Source of the DNA: SZAS-7 sp964514655
GTDB taxonomy: Bacteria; Chlamydiota; Chlamydiia; Chlamydiales; FEN-1388
DNA length: 64,000 nt
NCBI GenBank assembly: GCA_964514655.1
Contig: CAZEQY010000014.1
Coordinates: 1 to 64,000 of the forward strand
Reading direction: 5' to 3'
The notes under the pieces are model-generated. The model had not been told where the DNA came from. It worked only from the letters and a program-made list of their open reading frames with translations, and did no database searches. Positions 26,303 to 36,290 of the stretch are shown piece after piece (position 1 is the first letter of the stretch; each line of letters starts with the position of its first letter). A program made the translations under genes and the position numbers.

Positions 26303-28387
26303 ATGTCAGTACGAGTTGAAATTCGGGCTCCGGGTCAAGGTGATACCATTTGTAGGCCTATTGATAAAAAGCTGCGTCAGGCAAGATCAAGCCTTACTCA
26401 GCTTGTACAAGAGCTTACTTCGTTAGAGTATACCTTCAAGTGGTCCGGTACTGTAGACTATGCAAGACTTGCAGCGTGCGAGGAAAATGTGCAGGTGCTT
26501 GTGGCAAAAAGTTTTGGCCCTACAGGCTATCACAATGAGATGGCAACACTTGATGAGTTTTTAGAAGCAAAGAGGCTTGAACTTGAGATCATGCGGGTTC
26601 AAGCAGCTGTTAAAAGGCTTAAACAGCCTATTAATCTTGACAAGCTCAAGGCATATGAAAAGGAAGTTCCTGAGGTTTTAGAACAAGAGGAGGAAGAGAT
26701 CTCTTCTCCCAGAAAACCGGAATATGGCCTTTGGCACCATGTTCCAAGGCATCTAACTGCCTACCAGACCGGGCTTAGTAAAGTGTGGAGTGATCCCTAT
26801 GACAATACGACAAAAGTGGCAACTGCTTTAGAAAAGCTAGTAGGTCAAAAAATCTGGAGGTTTATAGACCAGCTTGATGCATCGCTTGATGATTTTTGTT
26901 TGTGGGATCTACAGCCAAATGATGACATAGGGTTACGAGATAAACGAGAAGCATTTGAGAAGCTGTACGTAAATTTTAGAGGGCTGAATCGGTCGGTTGG
27001 AGTTCTTAATGATGGATTAACTCCCTATCTTCGTACTTTTATTCACGGAATCGCTTTTACGTTAGTGTCGGCAAAAAGTAGACTTACAAGATTGCAAGCA
27101 TGCTCTCAAGAGCAGGCATTTGCAACGCTTGCTGTGATACAAAGTGCAAAAAAGGCATTAGGGCAAGAGCGCGATGTAGTAGCTTTTTATAGCATGCATA
27201 AAAAGCTACAAGAAGCAAAAGAGTATGAATATACCCCTAGCCAGTTTGACCGCTTTTTACAGCGTACACATAAAGAGCTTGCAAGACTTATTGCAAATGC
27301 TCGCTTTGAGCTTGATGAAGATGCAAAGCTTGTTCCTGCGAAAATTCTTCGTAAAGGCTATTTGCAAGACCATGTAAGGCAAGGCATGCCGCCAGAAATT
27401 GTGAGGTATCTTGCCAACAAAATGGTTCATAGCCTTGTACATGGTCATATTGATATGGAGCTTGAGCTTGCGCGGTATGCGATACAGATTGATCCTTTGC
27501 TGCAAAGTCACTACTTCTACAAACTTGCATCACTTAAAGGCGTAATTGAAGCTTATGATCAGATGGTTCAAGCAAAGAGGGCAACCATTCTTCAAGATCT
27601 GCCACGAGCCTGTTCGATTGCTTGTGAAGCCCTGTCAGTGACAGATATTTATGGGTATGCACGCTGTATGGAGCGCATGTTGAGAGAGGCTCCTAGCTTT
27701 TCAGAAGAATCAAGGCCTCTTCTTGGCGTATTGGGCCGCTACATACAAAGAGAGGGCTATCCGGTAGTCTTGCCGCTAGTTGATGTTGCAGCTATGAGGC
27801 ACTGGGCAGTATTTAAGCCTGTAGATCTATTTAAGCAGCTATCACTAGTAGGTGATTATGTGACAGGTACCACCCAGCAGTTCTTTGAGTCGCTTGTTTT
27901 TCGTCTTGTATGCTCGGCTATGTATGGGCCGCCGATTGAAAAGATAATAGGTCAGCTGCAGCTTTCTGGGTTCTATAATTTGAGCGAATATCAGAGCTAT
28001 ATGATGCAGCTATCGCCCCATGTGAGAGAATTGATTAATCAAAACTCAATCAACAAACTGCTAGCCTATAGCCCTATGCTGGATACAGAAAAGCGTGGCA
28101 TACTCACAGATGTTGAGATGAAATTTTTTGAAGAGGGGCCGATAAAAGCACTTTTTGCAGGGTCGTTAAATGGGGCTGATGTGCCGCTCTGGCTATTGCC
28201 GCTCGTGAAGATGGAGCGTGTATTGCAGGTGGTGGGTGAGCACTCTGTTACAGAACGACTAAAGAAACGGTGGAAAGATCAAGAGTTTGACCGCTGGATA
28301 GCTGAAGACCTTCCTCAAGGTTCTAGCGTAGATGAAAAAGTAGTGCAAGAATATAGGAAACAGCTGCTTCAGGCAGTAAAAGGATAG
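26303..28387 (+). CDS. Large helical paralogue A3 (cluster family)
   Basis: 694 aa, the shortest A copy, unrecognised. Landmarks: GLWHHVPRHLTAYQTG near residue 142, EIVRYLANKMVHSLVHGH near 364 followed by IDMELELARYA, YGYARCMERML near 449 and FFESLVFRLVCSAMYG near 526. An acidic linker (LEQEEEEIS) precedes the aromatic segment. AAAGAGG lies 8 nt upstream of the ATG. The stop is 3 bp before the start of B3. The N-terminus is not Ser-rich as in A1 and A2. Confidence 0.74.
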   Translation: MSVRVEIRAPGQGDTICRPIDKKLRQARSSLTQLVQELTSLEYTFKWSGTVDYARLAACEENVQVLVAKSFGPTGYHNEMATLDEFLEAKRLELEIMRVQAAVKRLKQPINLDKLKAYEKEVPEVLEQEEEEISSPRKPEYGLWHHVPRHLTAYQTGLSKVWSDPYDNTTKVATALEKLVGQKIWRFIDQLDASLDDFCLWDLQPNDDIGLRDKREAFEKLYVNFRGLNRSVGVLNDGLTPYLRTFIHGIAFTLVSAKSRLTRLQACSQEQAFATLAVIQSAKKALGQERDVVAFYSMHKKLQEAKEYEYTPSQFDRFLQRTHKELARLIANARFELDEDAKLVPAKILRKGYLQDHVRQGMPPEIVRYLANKMVHSLVHGHIDMELELARYAIQIDPLLQSHYFYKLASLKGVIEAYDQMVQAKRATILQDLPRACSIACEALSVTDIYGYARCMERMLREAPSFSEESRPLLGVLGRYIQREGYPVVLPLVDVAAMRHWAVFKPVDLFKQLSLVGDYVTGTTQQFFESLVFRLVCSAMYGPPIEKIIGQLQLSGFYNLSEYQSYMMQLSPHVRELINQNSINKLLAYSPMLDTEKRGILTDVEMKFFEEGPIKALFAGSLNGADVPLWLLPLVKMERVLQVVGEHSVTERLKKRWKDQEFDRWIAEDLPQGSSVDEKVVQEYRKQLLQAVKG

Positions 28388-28390
28388 TCC

Positions 28391-30628
28391 ATGGAAGCTG
28401 TAGGATCATTTTATGGTAGTAATCAGCATATAGCTCTTCAGAAGTTTACTCAAAAACTTGCTAAGGTAGAAGCAGGCGGAAGCAAGCTCTATGGCTATAA
28501 GGGTGTTTATGATGCATTCTTGGGGGTAGAAGAAAGGGGCCAGCTTGTGCAGCTTATGCAAAAGATGCAGGCTCTTGCAGTGCAGGTGCTACAGCGTGAA
28601 AAGCAAGAAGAGCGAAGAAAAGCCTATGAAGGTGCCCTATATTTAGAAGCTAAAGCGGCCTTTGAAACAGTAAAAAGACGCTGGGGTGAAGCAGTCCTTG
28701 CTCCTTGCGAGGATGAACTACAGGTATTTAGAGAAGAGCTCAGGCAATTTCTTGATGTTTTTGCTAGCCACATGGCGCTTCCGGCAGTTACAAAAGTAGA
28801 GCGGCTTACAATGCGTGCTGTGGTAACGCTTGACCGAACGCGTATAGACATCATGCGGGTGAGGCTTGCAAGTTTGTCTGCAGATGCCCCTGAGATGGCT
28901 GTTCTTGTGCAACTTCGCGAGCAAATTTGTCAAAAGCTAAAAAAACCGCTCGAAAAGCCTGCCCAGATGCCCCAAATCCATCCTGAGCCTGTTATGGCTC
29001 TTCTTGAGCTAAGAGTGCGCACTCTTAAGGAGGGCATAGGGAAACTTGTGAAGATAGAGGTCTCACCTGTTGTTTATGAATATCACCTTGGCACATATAT
29101 ACAGCTTGTAGAAGATATTGAGACTATTAGAAATAGCCGTTCAAAGTTTACTCAAGAGCATATCGAGGATCATTGTAAGCTTCACGCACTTGAAGAGGAA
29201 CTGGTTGTGGTGCGAGGTCTTTTTCGTTTGGTAAAGAAGATGCAAGAGCCAGCGCTTGCTCAGGCCATTAAAGCTATGGGGGCATTTTTAGAAGTGCAGG
29301 ATCAAGCATCGCTTGATGCTGCAACTACCTATTTTGAAGCGGGCCGCATGTTGGAAGAGGTGCAGCTAAAACCTAAAAAGCAGTCAAAATGGAGCACCTA
29401 TATACATAGCACCTTTGATGTGATTAAAAAGCGCTATCAGATGGAGCTTGGGCAGGCTCTTATACTTTCTAGCAAGGATACATGCACATGGACAAACCTT
29501 GTTGATAAAAATGTGGCCTGCACTGAACAAGAGGTGAAAACCTATGTTGCAAGACGTGCTGCAATGGCTCTATATGGCGATAAAAAGGCCGTTGACATTG
29601 GTCTTGAGCTTGTCCTTTATGCATTAAAAAATGACCCTGCTTATAAAAAGCTTTATGATGCATGTAGAGCTATGCAGGTGTGTAAGAGCTACGAAAGTCT
29701 GTTTCAGCTTAGAAGGTCTGATGCTCTTTTGAGTAGAGCGTTTGGCGTGTTGTCCCTTATTTATAGAGCCCATAGAGCTGCGCACGACCCTTTAGCTTAC
29801 ATCGAAGCTTGGCAGCGCTACATCGAATTTGCGCGCGAGGAGCCACTTCCTCTTGTTAAAGATGAGCATGAAGCACTTGTGAGCTTTTTATTTAGTAAGC
29901 TTAAAGCCCTAGCTGAAGGGGATGACTACATATCACTTTATGGTGATTTTTCTACAAAGTCTCTTGCGGACTTTTTACGAGAAGGCAACTTTATTTCGAT
30001 GTTTCGCTCTAGAACATATTCTGAAACGCGCGAATGGCAGCATGTTGGCGAGAACGTAGAAGAATATTTGGTCTTTGAGAGCTTTTTGACAAGAGTGCTT
30101 GCAGCATGTCTCTATAGTAACGATCAAGAAGAACGAGCAGTCGCCCAAACTTTATTTAGCCAGTTTATCGAAGATGATCAGTATAAAAAACATAAAAAGA
30201 ACCTCTCAGGTCCTACAAAAGACCTTATCTACGCAAACACCATGCGGACGCTTCTTACTACCGAACGGCCCCTTGGCCCTAAAGAGCAAAAGTTCTTTTT
30301 TTATGGGCGAGCAGCGGACGTTCTTACTACCCCTATCTTTCAGCTTTCGCATATACAGGTTCATAGGGCCCTATTTTGCAGGGTAAAAGAGGAGCGATCT
30401 AAAGGCCTTGAGCAAGGTGAATTTACAACCTTTGTGCGCAGCCGCCTGCTGGAGAGATTTGATAAGTGGTACGAGCGTCATATGCGAGCAGCAGCCACAA
30501 ACCCCCAGCTTGTAACTCAATTTCTAGCAGCCCAAAGCTCCCAAAATTCACTCGTCCCCAATTTCCCAAACTCCCTCACCACCGACGCCGTGCTCCTAAA
30601 CCTCATTCTCCCGCTACTCTTACGTTAA
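28391..30628 (+). CDS. Large helical paralogue B3 (cluster family)
   Basis: 745 aa, unrecognised. Landmarks: VKTYVARRAAMALYGDKK near residue 381 followed by DIGLELVLYALKNDPAY, YIEAWQRYIEFAREE near 470 and YLVFESFLTRVLAACLYSND near 558. These are the clearest B-type versions of the family motifs. The last 30 residues are Ser/Asn/Leu-rich. It is in an operon with A3 (3 bp gap) and its stop overlaps the stop of the convergent C3 gene by 4 bp. Confidence 0.74.
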   Translation: MEAVGSFYGSNQHIALQKFTQKLAKVEAGGSKLYGYKGVYDAFLGVEERGQLVQLMQKMQALAVQVLQREKQEERRKAYEGALYLEAKAAFETVKRRWGEAVLAPCEDELQVFREELRQFLDVFASHMALPAVTKVERLTMRAVVTLDRTRIDIMRVRLASLSADAPEMAVLVQLREQICQKLKKPLEKPAQMPQIHPEPVMALLELRVRTLKEGIGKLVKIEVSPVVYEYHLGTYIQLVEDIETIRNSRSKFTQEHIEDHCKLHALEEELVVVRGLFRLVKKMQEPALAQAIKAMGAFLEVQDQASLDAATTYFEAGRMLEEVQLKPKKQSKWSTYIHSTFDVIKKRYQMELGQALILSSKDTCTWTNLVDKNVACTEQEVKTYVARRAAMALYGDKKAVDIGLELVLYALKNDPAYKKLYDACRAMQVCKSYESLFQLRRSDALLSRAFGVLSLIYRAHRAAHDPLAYIEAWQRYIEFAREEPLPLVKDEHEALVSFLFSKLKALAEGDDYISLYGDFSTKSLADFLREGNFISMFRSRTYSETREWQHVGENVEEYLVFESFLTRVLAACLYSNDQEERAVAQTLFSQFIEDDQYKKHKKNLSGPTKDLIYANTMRTLLTTERPLGPKEQKFFFYGRAADVLTTPIFQLSHIQVHRALFCRVKEERSKGLEQGEFTTFVRSRLLERFDKWYERHMRAAATNPQLVTQFLAAQSSQNSLVPNFPNSLTTDAVLLNLILPLLLR

Positions 30629-32802
30629 AGGTGAACAAGGCGTAGCATTTCTTCGTAGATGAGGACGGCAAAGTCGAGGTGCGTTTGGGGGTTTACCTTT
30701 GTTGCAAGGGGGAGGTTTTCTTCGCCGATAGCTTGTTTTGCCTCTTCTATAAGTATAGTGGCTTGCTCTTTTTGAGCGTTGGCGAGTTGTCGGTAGCGTT
30801 CTATGACCTTAGTCCATGTGTCAAAATGGGCATTTTGTCTTGCGGCTTCTAGGTGATAGGTAGTATCTCCTTTTGAAAATAGATAAAGTAGCTCTTCCAT
30901 GTAGCCAAGGCCAAACTGCTTTACCCATACTGTTCTATCGTTTAGGTAGGACTCAAAAAACGAGGATAGAAGTTTTTTTTCTATCGGAAGTAGTTGTGTA
31001 TACGGCGCCTGTTTGAGGCGGTTTTTAAGGAGCCATGTGGTGAAGAGTATATGTTTCGGAATATGCGGCTCATCACCTTGTAGATGCTGGAGAATAAGTG
31101 TGTTGGCCTGGATTTGATCAGGATCTCTTGGGCTAAATAGGGCAGTCGTTAGCAGCTCGTAAAGAGGCTCTTGTTCTATGTTCTGAACAGCAACATGTTC
31201 TTGTCGATAGGTCTGTAGTCGATCATGTAGCAAGTCTACAAGGTGCTTTCGTGCCCGATTCATGCTATGTGATAGGGTTTGAGCTTCTGCATAGCGTAGC
31301 TGCTCTTCATCTGGTAATTGGTATGGCCGTGGAATAAGCAAGGAAATACCTTGTTTAAGAAGGTATAGATCGTGAAAGTCTGCTTCGGTGCGAAAGAGAT
31401 TTTGGTAGTGTGATGCAAGCTCGCGAAATTCTGTATGTGTGTTGCATATGCCTTGGAACCATTCTGAATAGAGCGGATCGTTCTTTGCGATGAAAAATGC
31501 AAGGTCAAATTTTGCATCCCTTGTGGTCCTGTCAAAGTGGACGTGGCGTACAAGGCCCTTTAGCAAGTAGGTTTTTATGGCGTCATCGGCTTTAGCATTT
31601 GTGAGTAGCTTGCCAAGGGTTTGAGCTTCAATGTCAGATAATTCTAACGCTCTTTTGTGGGTTGTTGCAAGGCATTGGTCAACAAGTTTGTAGATGCGAA
31701 CGCGGGGGCCATCTTCTCCTTTTACAGGAGCTCTAAGGGCTGATGCTGCACCAATTGCCTCTATAAGTTGTGTGAGGGTAGGATAGGGGTTTTGTAGATA
31801 TACTGTCAGCTTGTGAACAGCGTTCATACCAAACCGATATGTTGAAGTAGTGAGCTCTGATAGATCCTTAAGCAAGCACCTGAGGCGGCCAATTTCTTTG
31901 GTAAGAAAAGAGAGGCTATTCCAGCGAGCAAATGATGTTTCTCTAAGAGGTTTTCCCTTTAGTTTCTGCTTGTCTTGTGCGACTAGCCACTCAAGGCCTT
32001 CAAGGAGTGTTCGGCAAGTCTTTTCAGTGCTTTCGGCTCTATCGCGTGTGATTGTATGCGTGACAAAGGAATCTCGGCAAGATCGAATATCTGACTCTAG
32101 CTGCACGAGTGCCTTTGCTTTTGCCTGAAATCTAGCTTTGTCTTTACGTAGAGGGTGATCTGAGGCAAGTATAGAAGCTTTATTTGCTTCGACAAATCGT
32201 GTAGCTTGAGTTATTACATCCTCTTGCGGACTTTGCCCAGCCGGGATGGTGATGCGTTGTTTAAGACGAGCGAGGCTATCATCCTGAGTAGCAGCATTTG
32301 TTGCCTGCTGCAGGATGCCCAATAGCTCGTTATAAAGCCGTCGACATTCTGCTTCTACGTCAGGGTCTTGGTTATATATGATTTCGCTATAGGTCTCTGA
32401 AGCTTTGCGAGCAAGCGTGACAAGGTCAGGGGCTTTCTTTTTTATCTCTATAACTGTTTCGCTATAAAGAGTAAGAGTTGATTGAACAGCTTTACTCGTA
32501 TGAAGCTTGTAGAGGCTTTTTAAGCGCTCTTCCAAGCTAGATAGTGTAAGATCCTGCGAGACGATTTCAGTTATGCGTGCTGCCATCCTGTCAAAGTCTT
32601 GTATGTCAGAGGCCGTTTCGTGGGCATGAACAAGCCTTACTTTTGTGCGGGCTATTGCTTCTGTGATCTCATCAAATGGCGGATCGCTCTTCAGTAATTT
32701 GTCTTGAATTGCTTTTATAGCAACCTGTGAATCAGTTGGAGGGTATGGGGGATGTTCTGTCCGAGTAAAAAGCCGTGGTCCATGTGCGACGAGCATTGCC
32801 AT
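30625..32802 (-). CDS. Large helical paralogue C3 (cluster family)
   Basis: 725 aa from the ATG at 32802 (GAGG 9 nt upstream); an ATG at 32832 would add ten residues. Landmarks: AIKTYLLKGLVRHVHFD near residue 408 followed by KFDLAFFIAKNDPLYSEWF, and FGLGYMEELLYLFSKG near the end with a final IYEEMLRLVHL. The aromatic HAGxY site is less conserved here (YRFGMNAVHKL). It is the last gene of a minus-strand unit after the alpha-CTD-like gene and C4. Function unknown. Confidence 0.73.
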   Translation of the reverse strand: MAMLVAHGPRLFTRTEHPPYPPTDSQVAIKAIQDKLLKSDPPFDEITEAIARTKVRLVHAHETASDIQDFDRMAARITEIVSQDLTLSSLEERLKSLYKLHTSKAVQSTLTLYSETVIEIKKKAPDLVTLARKASETYSEIIYNQDPDVEAECRRLYNELLGILQQATNAATQDDSLARLKQRITIPAGQSPQEDVITQATRFVEANKASILASDHPLRKDKARFQAKAKALVQLESDIRSCRDSFVTHTITRDRAESTEKTCRTLLEGLEWLVAQDKQKLKGKPLRETSFARWNSLSFLTKEIGRLRCLLKDLSELTTSTYRFGMNAVHKLTVYLQNPYPTLTQLIEAIGAASALRAPVKGEDGPRVRIYKLVDQCLATTHKRALELSDIEAQTLGKLLTNAKADDAIKTYLLKGLVRHVHFDRTTRDAKFDLAFFIAKNDPLYSEWFQGICNTHTEFRELASHYQNLFRTEADFHDLYLLKQGISLLIPRPYQLPDEEQLRYAEAQTLSHSMNRARKHLVDLLHDRLQTYRQEHVAVQNIEQEPLYELLTTALFSPRDPDQIQANTLILQHLQGDEPHIPKHILFTTWLLKNRLKQAPYTQLLPIEKKLLSSFFESYLNDRTVWVKQFGLGYMEELLYLFSKGDTTYHLEAARQNAHFDTWTKVIERYRQLANAQKEQATILIEEAKQAIGEENLPLATKVNPQTHLDFAVLIYEEMLRLVHL

Positions 32803-32850
32803 GAGCGTATACCTCTTGTTACATCTACTCATTTATGTAGTTCGTCGAAT

Positions 32851-35208
32851 TTATTTGCAATAGAAGCGGCGAGATCCTTGTGTGAATTCGAGCATCTCGG
32901 TGAGTAAGAGGCCTGCTATGTTTTCGAATGTTGAAGGGTTGTAGAGGTCAGCAAGGGTGTAGGTTTTCGTTACGTGGGCTTTTGCTTGCTCGTATAGCCG
33001 CATGCGCTCATCTTGATCGTTAGTCTTTCTAAATTCAGAGACAAGCGATACAACAGTGCTCCACCTATCATATCCATTTCCTCGGCTTTGGAGCATTTGG
33101 AAGTTTTTGGTTTTTTGTATAAAGCGCTGCAGGGCAATTTCCATAAACCCAACGTCGTACTGATTGCGCCATAATGCGCGTATGTCAGCGTCTGTTACAT
33201 ATTCCAAAAAGAGGGTTGCCAAGTAGTCAAGGTGTTTTGTTGTTAGGTTATCAGGGTCATTTATGAGGCGATCGAGCAGGCAGCGTTGAAAGAGGATTTT
33301 TGAGATGCCAGTAAGGCTTTCATCAAGCTCGGGTATTGTAAACATATGTTCCACAGCGCTATTTGAAAAGGCGCTATTTGTAAGCTCTGTGATAAATGGT
33401 ACGTTGTGACTAAATGCAGCCTTGTTTTGTTGATAAAAGGTATCGAGCCTTTCCTTTAGCCACAATAGGCGAGCTTCTTCAGAAGGGTCAAACGTCTCGA
33501 GCATGCGAGCTAGCTTGTGGTAACGAACATACGCATCTGCAAGTTTTAGCATGCGCTTTGCTTGGATTGGCGGATGGTCATGTAAAAGACACATAAAGTT
33601 ACTCATCACTTCAAGTACGCCGATATCGCTTTTATAGGCATTATAGAGCTCTGCAAAAAGTGGGCTTTCTTGCAAGCACTGCCTAAATCCTTTACAAAAC
33701 GCTGGGTCATTTTCAACAAGATGCAGAACCGCTTCAAATTCAGGGTCAGCTTCTTGCAAACTGAAATGGAGGTTTCGTAAAAAGCCCTTTAGAAGGTAGT
33801 TTATGATAAATGAAGGAAGACGCGTCCAAACAGTTTCTCTTGCAAAGACTACTTTTGGCGTCTGTTCTTCTTCTCCAGAGAGCTTGAGAAGAGAAGCTCC
33901 CACTTGAGCTAGTGTTTGATCTATTGGGCCATAAACTCGGGCATGCTGCTCCCCATCATTTATCTGTACTGTAGCCTTCACACACTCAAAAAGCGCATTA
34001 AGCGTAGTAGGTTGGCGACTCAATTGGGTAACGGCGTGTAGGTATCTTGGCCTTTTGTCTTTTGAGATAGTCTCGATGTGCTCTAGCTGGGCTTGTAGGC
34101 CTCCTGCATAGTACCAGCCGGCATGTACTTTTGTTGTAAGTGCAACTTTAGTAAGGCTTATCCGTTCGCGTTGGATGACAGGTAACAAGCCTTGAGGGAC
34201 AAAAGAGTCTGGTCCAAATAGCAGCTCAGATTGGGCTCTATATAGAGCTTTTGCTACATTTTGGAGGGCCATATACTGATCATAGATGACTTTATAGGTC
34301 CAAGATACGCCATGCTGGTAATTGCGAAAATAATTTGGCTTAGGTAACGCTACCTGCTCTGTAGCTCGATCACTAAGATAGAGGGTTGCTTCTCTAGATA
34401 TATCCGGAAAAGGCTGATCAGCATATGGCTGTGTATGTATACGTGGTTTTAGATTCGATTTAACTATCTCGAGACGATGCTCAAGTACCTTTCTATAGTG
34501 CCCGTCAGGGTATTTTGTAGTAAGGAAGGTTGCTACATAGTACATATACTCAAATACTTCGTGATAGAGCTTTTCGCATTCTCTAACAGCAATCAATGGC
34601 TCTTGTCCATAGCATGGTAAGGGGTGCTTTAGCGCACGTTCTGATAGTTTTTCTAGTTCTATAAGCTGCTTGTCAAATTCTGTGATAGAGGCAATTGCAT
34701 CGCACGCTTTTACCTGCGTTTTATAATATTCAAGCGCCTCGTGGTGATAAGTGCTTTTTAAGATAGAGGATAGATCGTTTGCAAGACTTGTCAAGTATTT
34801 GCTTACATATTCTATTTGGAGAAAGCTGGATAAAGCCGTACACTGATCTTTTCTATTTTGTATAAGGTGGATATGTTCAGAAAGATCAAATGCCTCTTCT
34901 GTAGCCTTGCTCACATCATTGGCTACTATCAAGACCGTTTCGTTAAGCGCAAGGTGAGTGGTGCGTACCTGACCTTTTTTATCATTTTGTGCACTTCGCT
35001 GGTGCAGCTGATGAAATACATCGTTTAGGGTAGGAAAAAATTCATCTTGAAAGCGCCTTTGTATAGCTATAATCCTGCCAAGAACATCTTCTTGAGCAAC
35101 TGTTGGTCTAAACGAGCGTACGACAAAGACTCTTCTGCCATTTTTATCTAAAGGAGCATAGGTGACTTCGCGTAGGCAAGCTGTGAGTGAGGCGACAGAA
35201 CAATCCAT
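32851..35208 (-). CDS. Large helical paralogue C4 (cluster family)
   Basis: 785 aa, unrecognised, an extra C-type copy outside the three A-B-C sets. Landmarks: KVHAGWYYAGGLQAQL near residue 358, FIINYLLKGFLRNLHFS near 465 followed by PEFEAVLHLVENDPAF, and YDVGFMEIALQRFI near the C-terminus, with a final LLLTEMLEFT similar to C3. No clear ribosome site precedes the ATG. It begins 17 bp after the alpha-CTD-like gene, which suggests translational coupling, and is followed by C3. Confidence 0.73.
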   Translation of the reverse strand: MDCSVASLTACLREVTYAPLDKNGRRVFVVRSFRPTVAQEDVLGRIIAIQRRFQDEFFPTLNDVFHQLHQRSAQNDKKGQVRTTHLALNETVLIVANDVSKATEEAFDLSEHIHLIQNRKDQCTALSSFLQIEYVSKYLTSLANDLSSILKSTYHHEALEYYKTQVKACDAIASITEFDKQLIELEKLSERALKHPLPCYGQEPLIAVRECEKLYHEVFEYMYYVATFLTTKYPDGHYRKVLEHRLEIVKSNLKPRIHTQPYADQPFPDISREATLYLSDRATEQVALPKPNYFRNYQHGVSWTYKVIYDQYMALQNVAKALYRAQSELLFGPDSFVPQGLLPVIQRERISLTKVALTTKVHAGWYYAGGLQAQLEHIETISKDKRPRYLHAVTQLSRQPTTLNALFECVKATVQINDGEQHARVYGPIDQTLAQVGASLLKLSGEEEQTPKVVFARETVWTRLPSFIINYLLKGFLRNLHFSLQEADPEFEAVLHLVENDPAFCKGFRQCLQESPLFAELYNAYKSDIGVLEVMSNFMCLLHDHPPIQAKRMLKLADAYVRYHKLARMLETFDPSEEARLLWLKERLDTFYQQNKAAFSHNVPFITELTNSAFSNSAVEHMFTIPELDESLTGISKILFQRCLLDRLINDPDNLTTKHLDYLATLFLEYVTDADIRALWRNQYDVGFMEIALQRFIQKTKNFQMLQSRGNGYDRWSTVVSLVSEFRKTNDQDERMRLYEQAKAHVTKTYTLADLYNPSTFENIAGLLLTEMLEFTQGSRRFYCK

Positions 35209-35225
35209 AAAGTAAGGCGGTAAGT

Positions 35226-36221
35226 TTATGCGAGAGGGCTTATATTTTTCAAGATGGTGTTGCTTGATGTTATGAGAAGACTTGGAGATATTGTGAGGGC
35301 TTTTTCAATAAAGCCTTCCGAAAAGCCATGCCCTTTTTTAGCAAGCTCTAGCGTAATGTGCCTTACAAGCGTGCTAAGTTCATATTTGGCGTGAGGATGG
35401 TAAAAGTAGGTATTTGCACAGGCAATAACCAACTTATAGTCAGCTAAGGTAGCATGGTCGCTAGCATAGACGCCGCGCTCTAGTTCTAGCAGCTTTATGG
35501 GCGCGCTATAGGTGCTAATAAAGGCACATATTGGCCTAAAAGCACCTATGCTTATTGCTTCAAGGCGGTTTAGGAGTTCATCTTCACGGCTAATGCCATG
35601 ACGAGATTTTAACCAAGGCACAAGGTAGGCTTGCGCTATGTCGTAAAGGCTATCTTCAAAAAAAGCTATATCAGGGCTTGGCACTTTTAAAATTTGCTCT
35701 TTAGTATAGCGTTGTACTTCTTGTGTATCTTGTGGGTTCATTGGAGCAAGACTTTCAAGGCCAAAGCCGGCTAAAAGAAGGTAGCGTTCTTTTGACCCAA
35801 GGTCTTTGCATGCTGTTCGCACGATGCTTTCCCAGTCGATTGTCTTTTGCAGGCTATAAGGATTTTTGCCAACAAAGAGGGCAAGCTTTGTTAAAATTTC
35901 TTCGATGTGACTTTGGCCAAGGCCTTTATCACCTTGCGAAGTAATAAATCGGTGAACATCTTCGACAGTTGCCACCTCTTTACTAAGAAGCACCTTTACT
36001 GCATAGGCAGAAAGGCCTAAAGAGTGTATAGGCTCTTTGAGGCGAAACGAAGTAAGCCCCTCTTCGTGAGATGGGCCTAAAGGTAAGAGAAGCTGCTCTT
36101 GGCTTGTAGCTAAGGGCTTTTCTTCGAAAACTTCAGCTTTTGGCTGTATGGCAACAGCTTTTACGCTTTTGGGGTTTATGGTCTCAAAAGCATATATTTT
36201 TTCAAGTCCATGCGAGTACAT
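35226..36221 (-). CDS. Protein with RNA-polymerase alpha-CTD-like domain
   Basis: 331 aa. Residues about 64-115 resemble the C-terminal domain of the RNA polymerase alpha subunit: IHSLGLSAYAVKVLL, then TVEDVHRFI and GLGQSHIEEILTKL, the usual helix-hairpin-helix spacing. That domain binds UP-element DNA and activators. The rest (120-331) is helical and unrecognised. There is no alpha N-terminal dimerisation domain. It is the first gene of the minus-strand unit leading to C4 and C3, so a role in controlling that cluster is possible but is inference. No strong ribosome site precedes the ATG. Confidence 0.6.
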   Translation of the reverse strand: MYSHGLEKIYAFETINPKSVKAVAIQPKAEVFEEKPLATSQEQLLLPLGPSHEEGLTSFRLKEPIHSLGLSAYAVKVLLSKEVATVEDVHRFITSQGDKGLGQSHIEEILTKLALFVGKNPYSLQKTIDWESIVRTACKDLGSKERYLLLAGFGLESLAPMNPQDTQEVQRYTKEQILKVPSPDIAFFEDSLYDIAQAYLVPWLKSRHGISREDELLNRLEAISIGAFRPICAFISTYSAPIKLLELERGVYASDHATLADYKLVIACANTYFYHPHAKYELSTLVRHITLELAKKGHGFSEGFIEKALTISPSLLITSSNTILKNISPLA

Positions 36222-36254
36222 GCCGTAGCACTATAGCGAAAAAGCAATTGTTTG

Positions 36255-36263
36255 TGCTATACT
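36255..36263 (+). promoter_or_regulatory. Extended -10 promoter of htpX
   Basis: TGC-TATACT is an extended -10 (TGn plus five of six TATAAT bases), 27 bp before the htpX start, in the divergent gap with the alpha-CTD-like gene. No good -35 is visible. Confidence 0.5.
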
Positions 36264-36290
36264 CAAGTTTTATATAAAGGGGATAATCCT

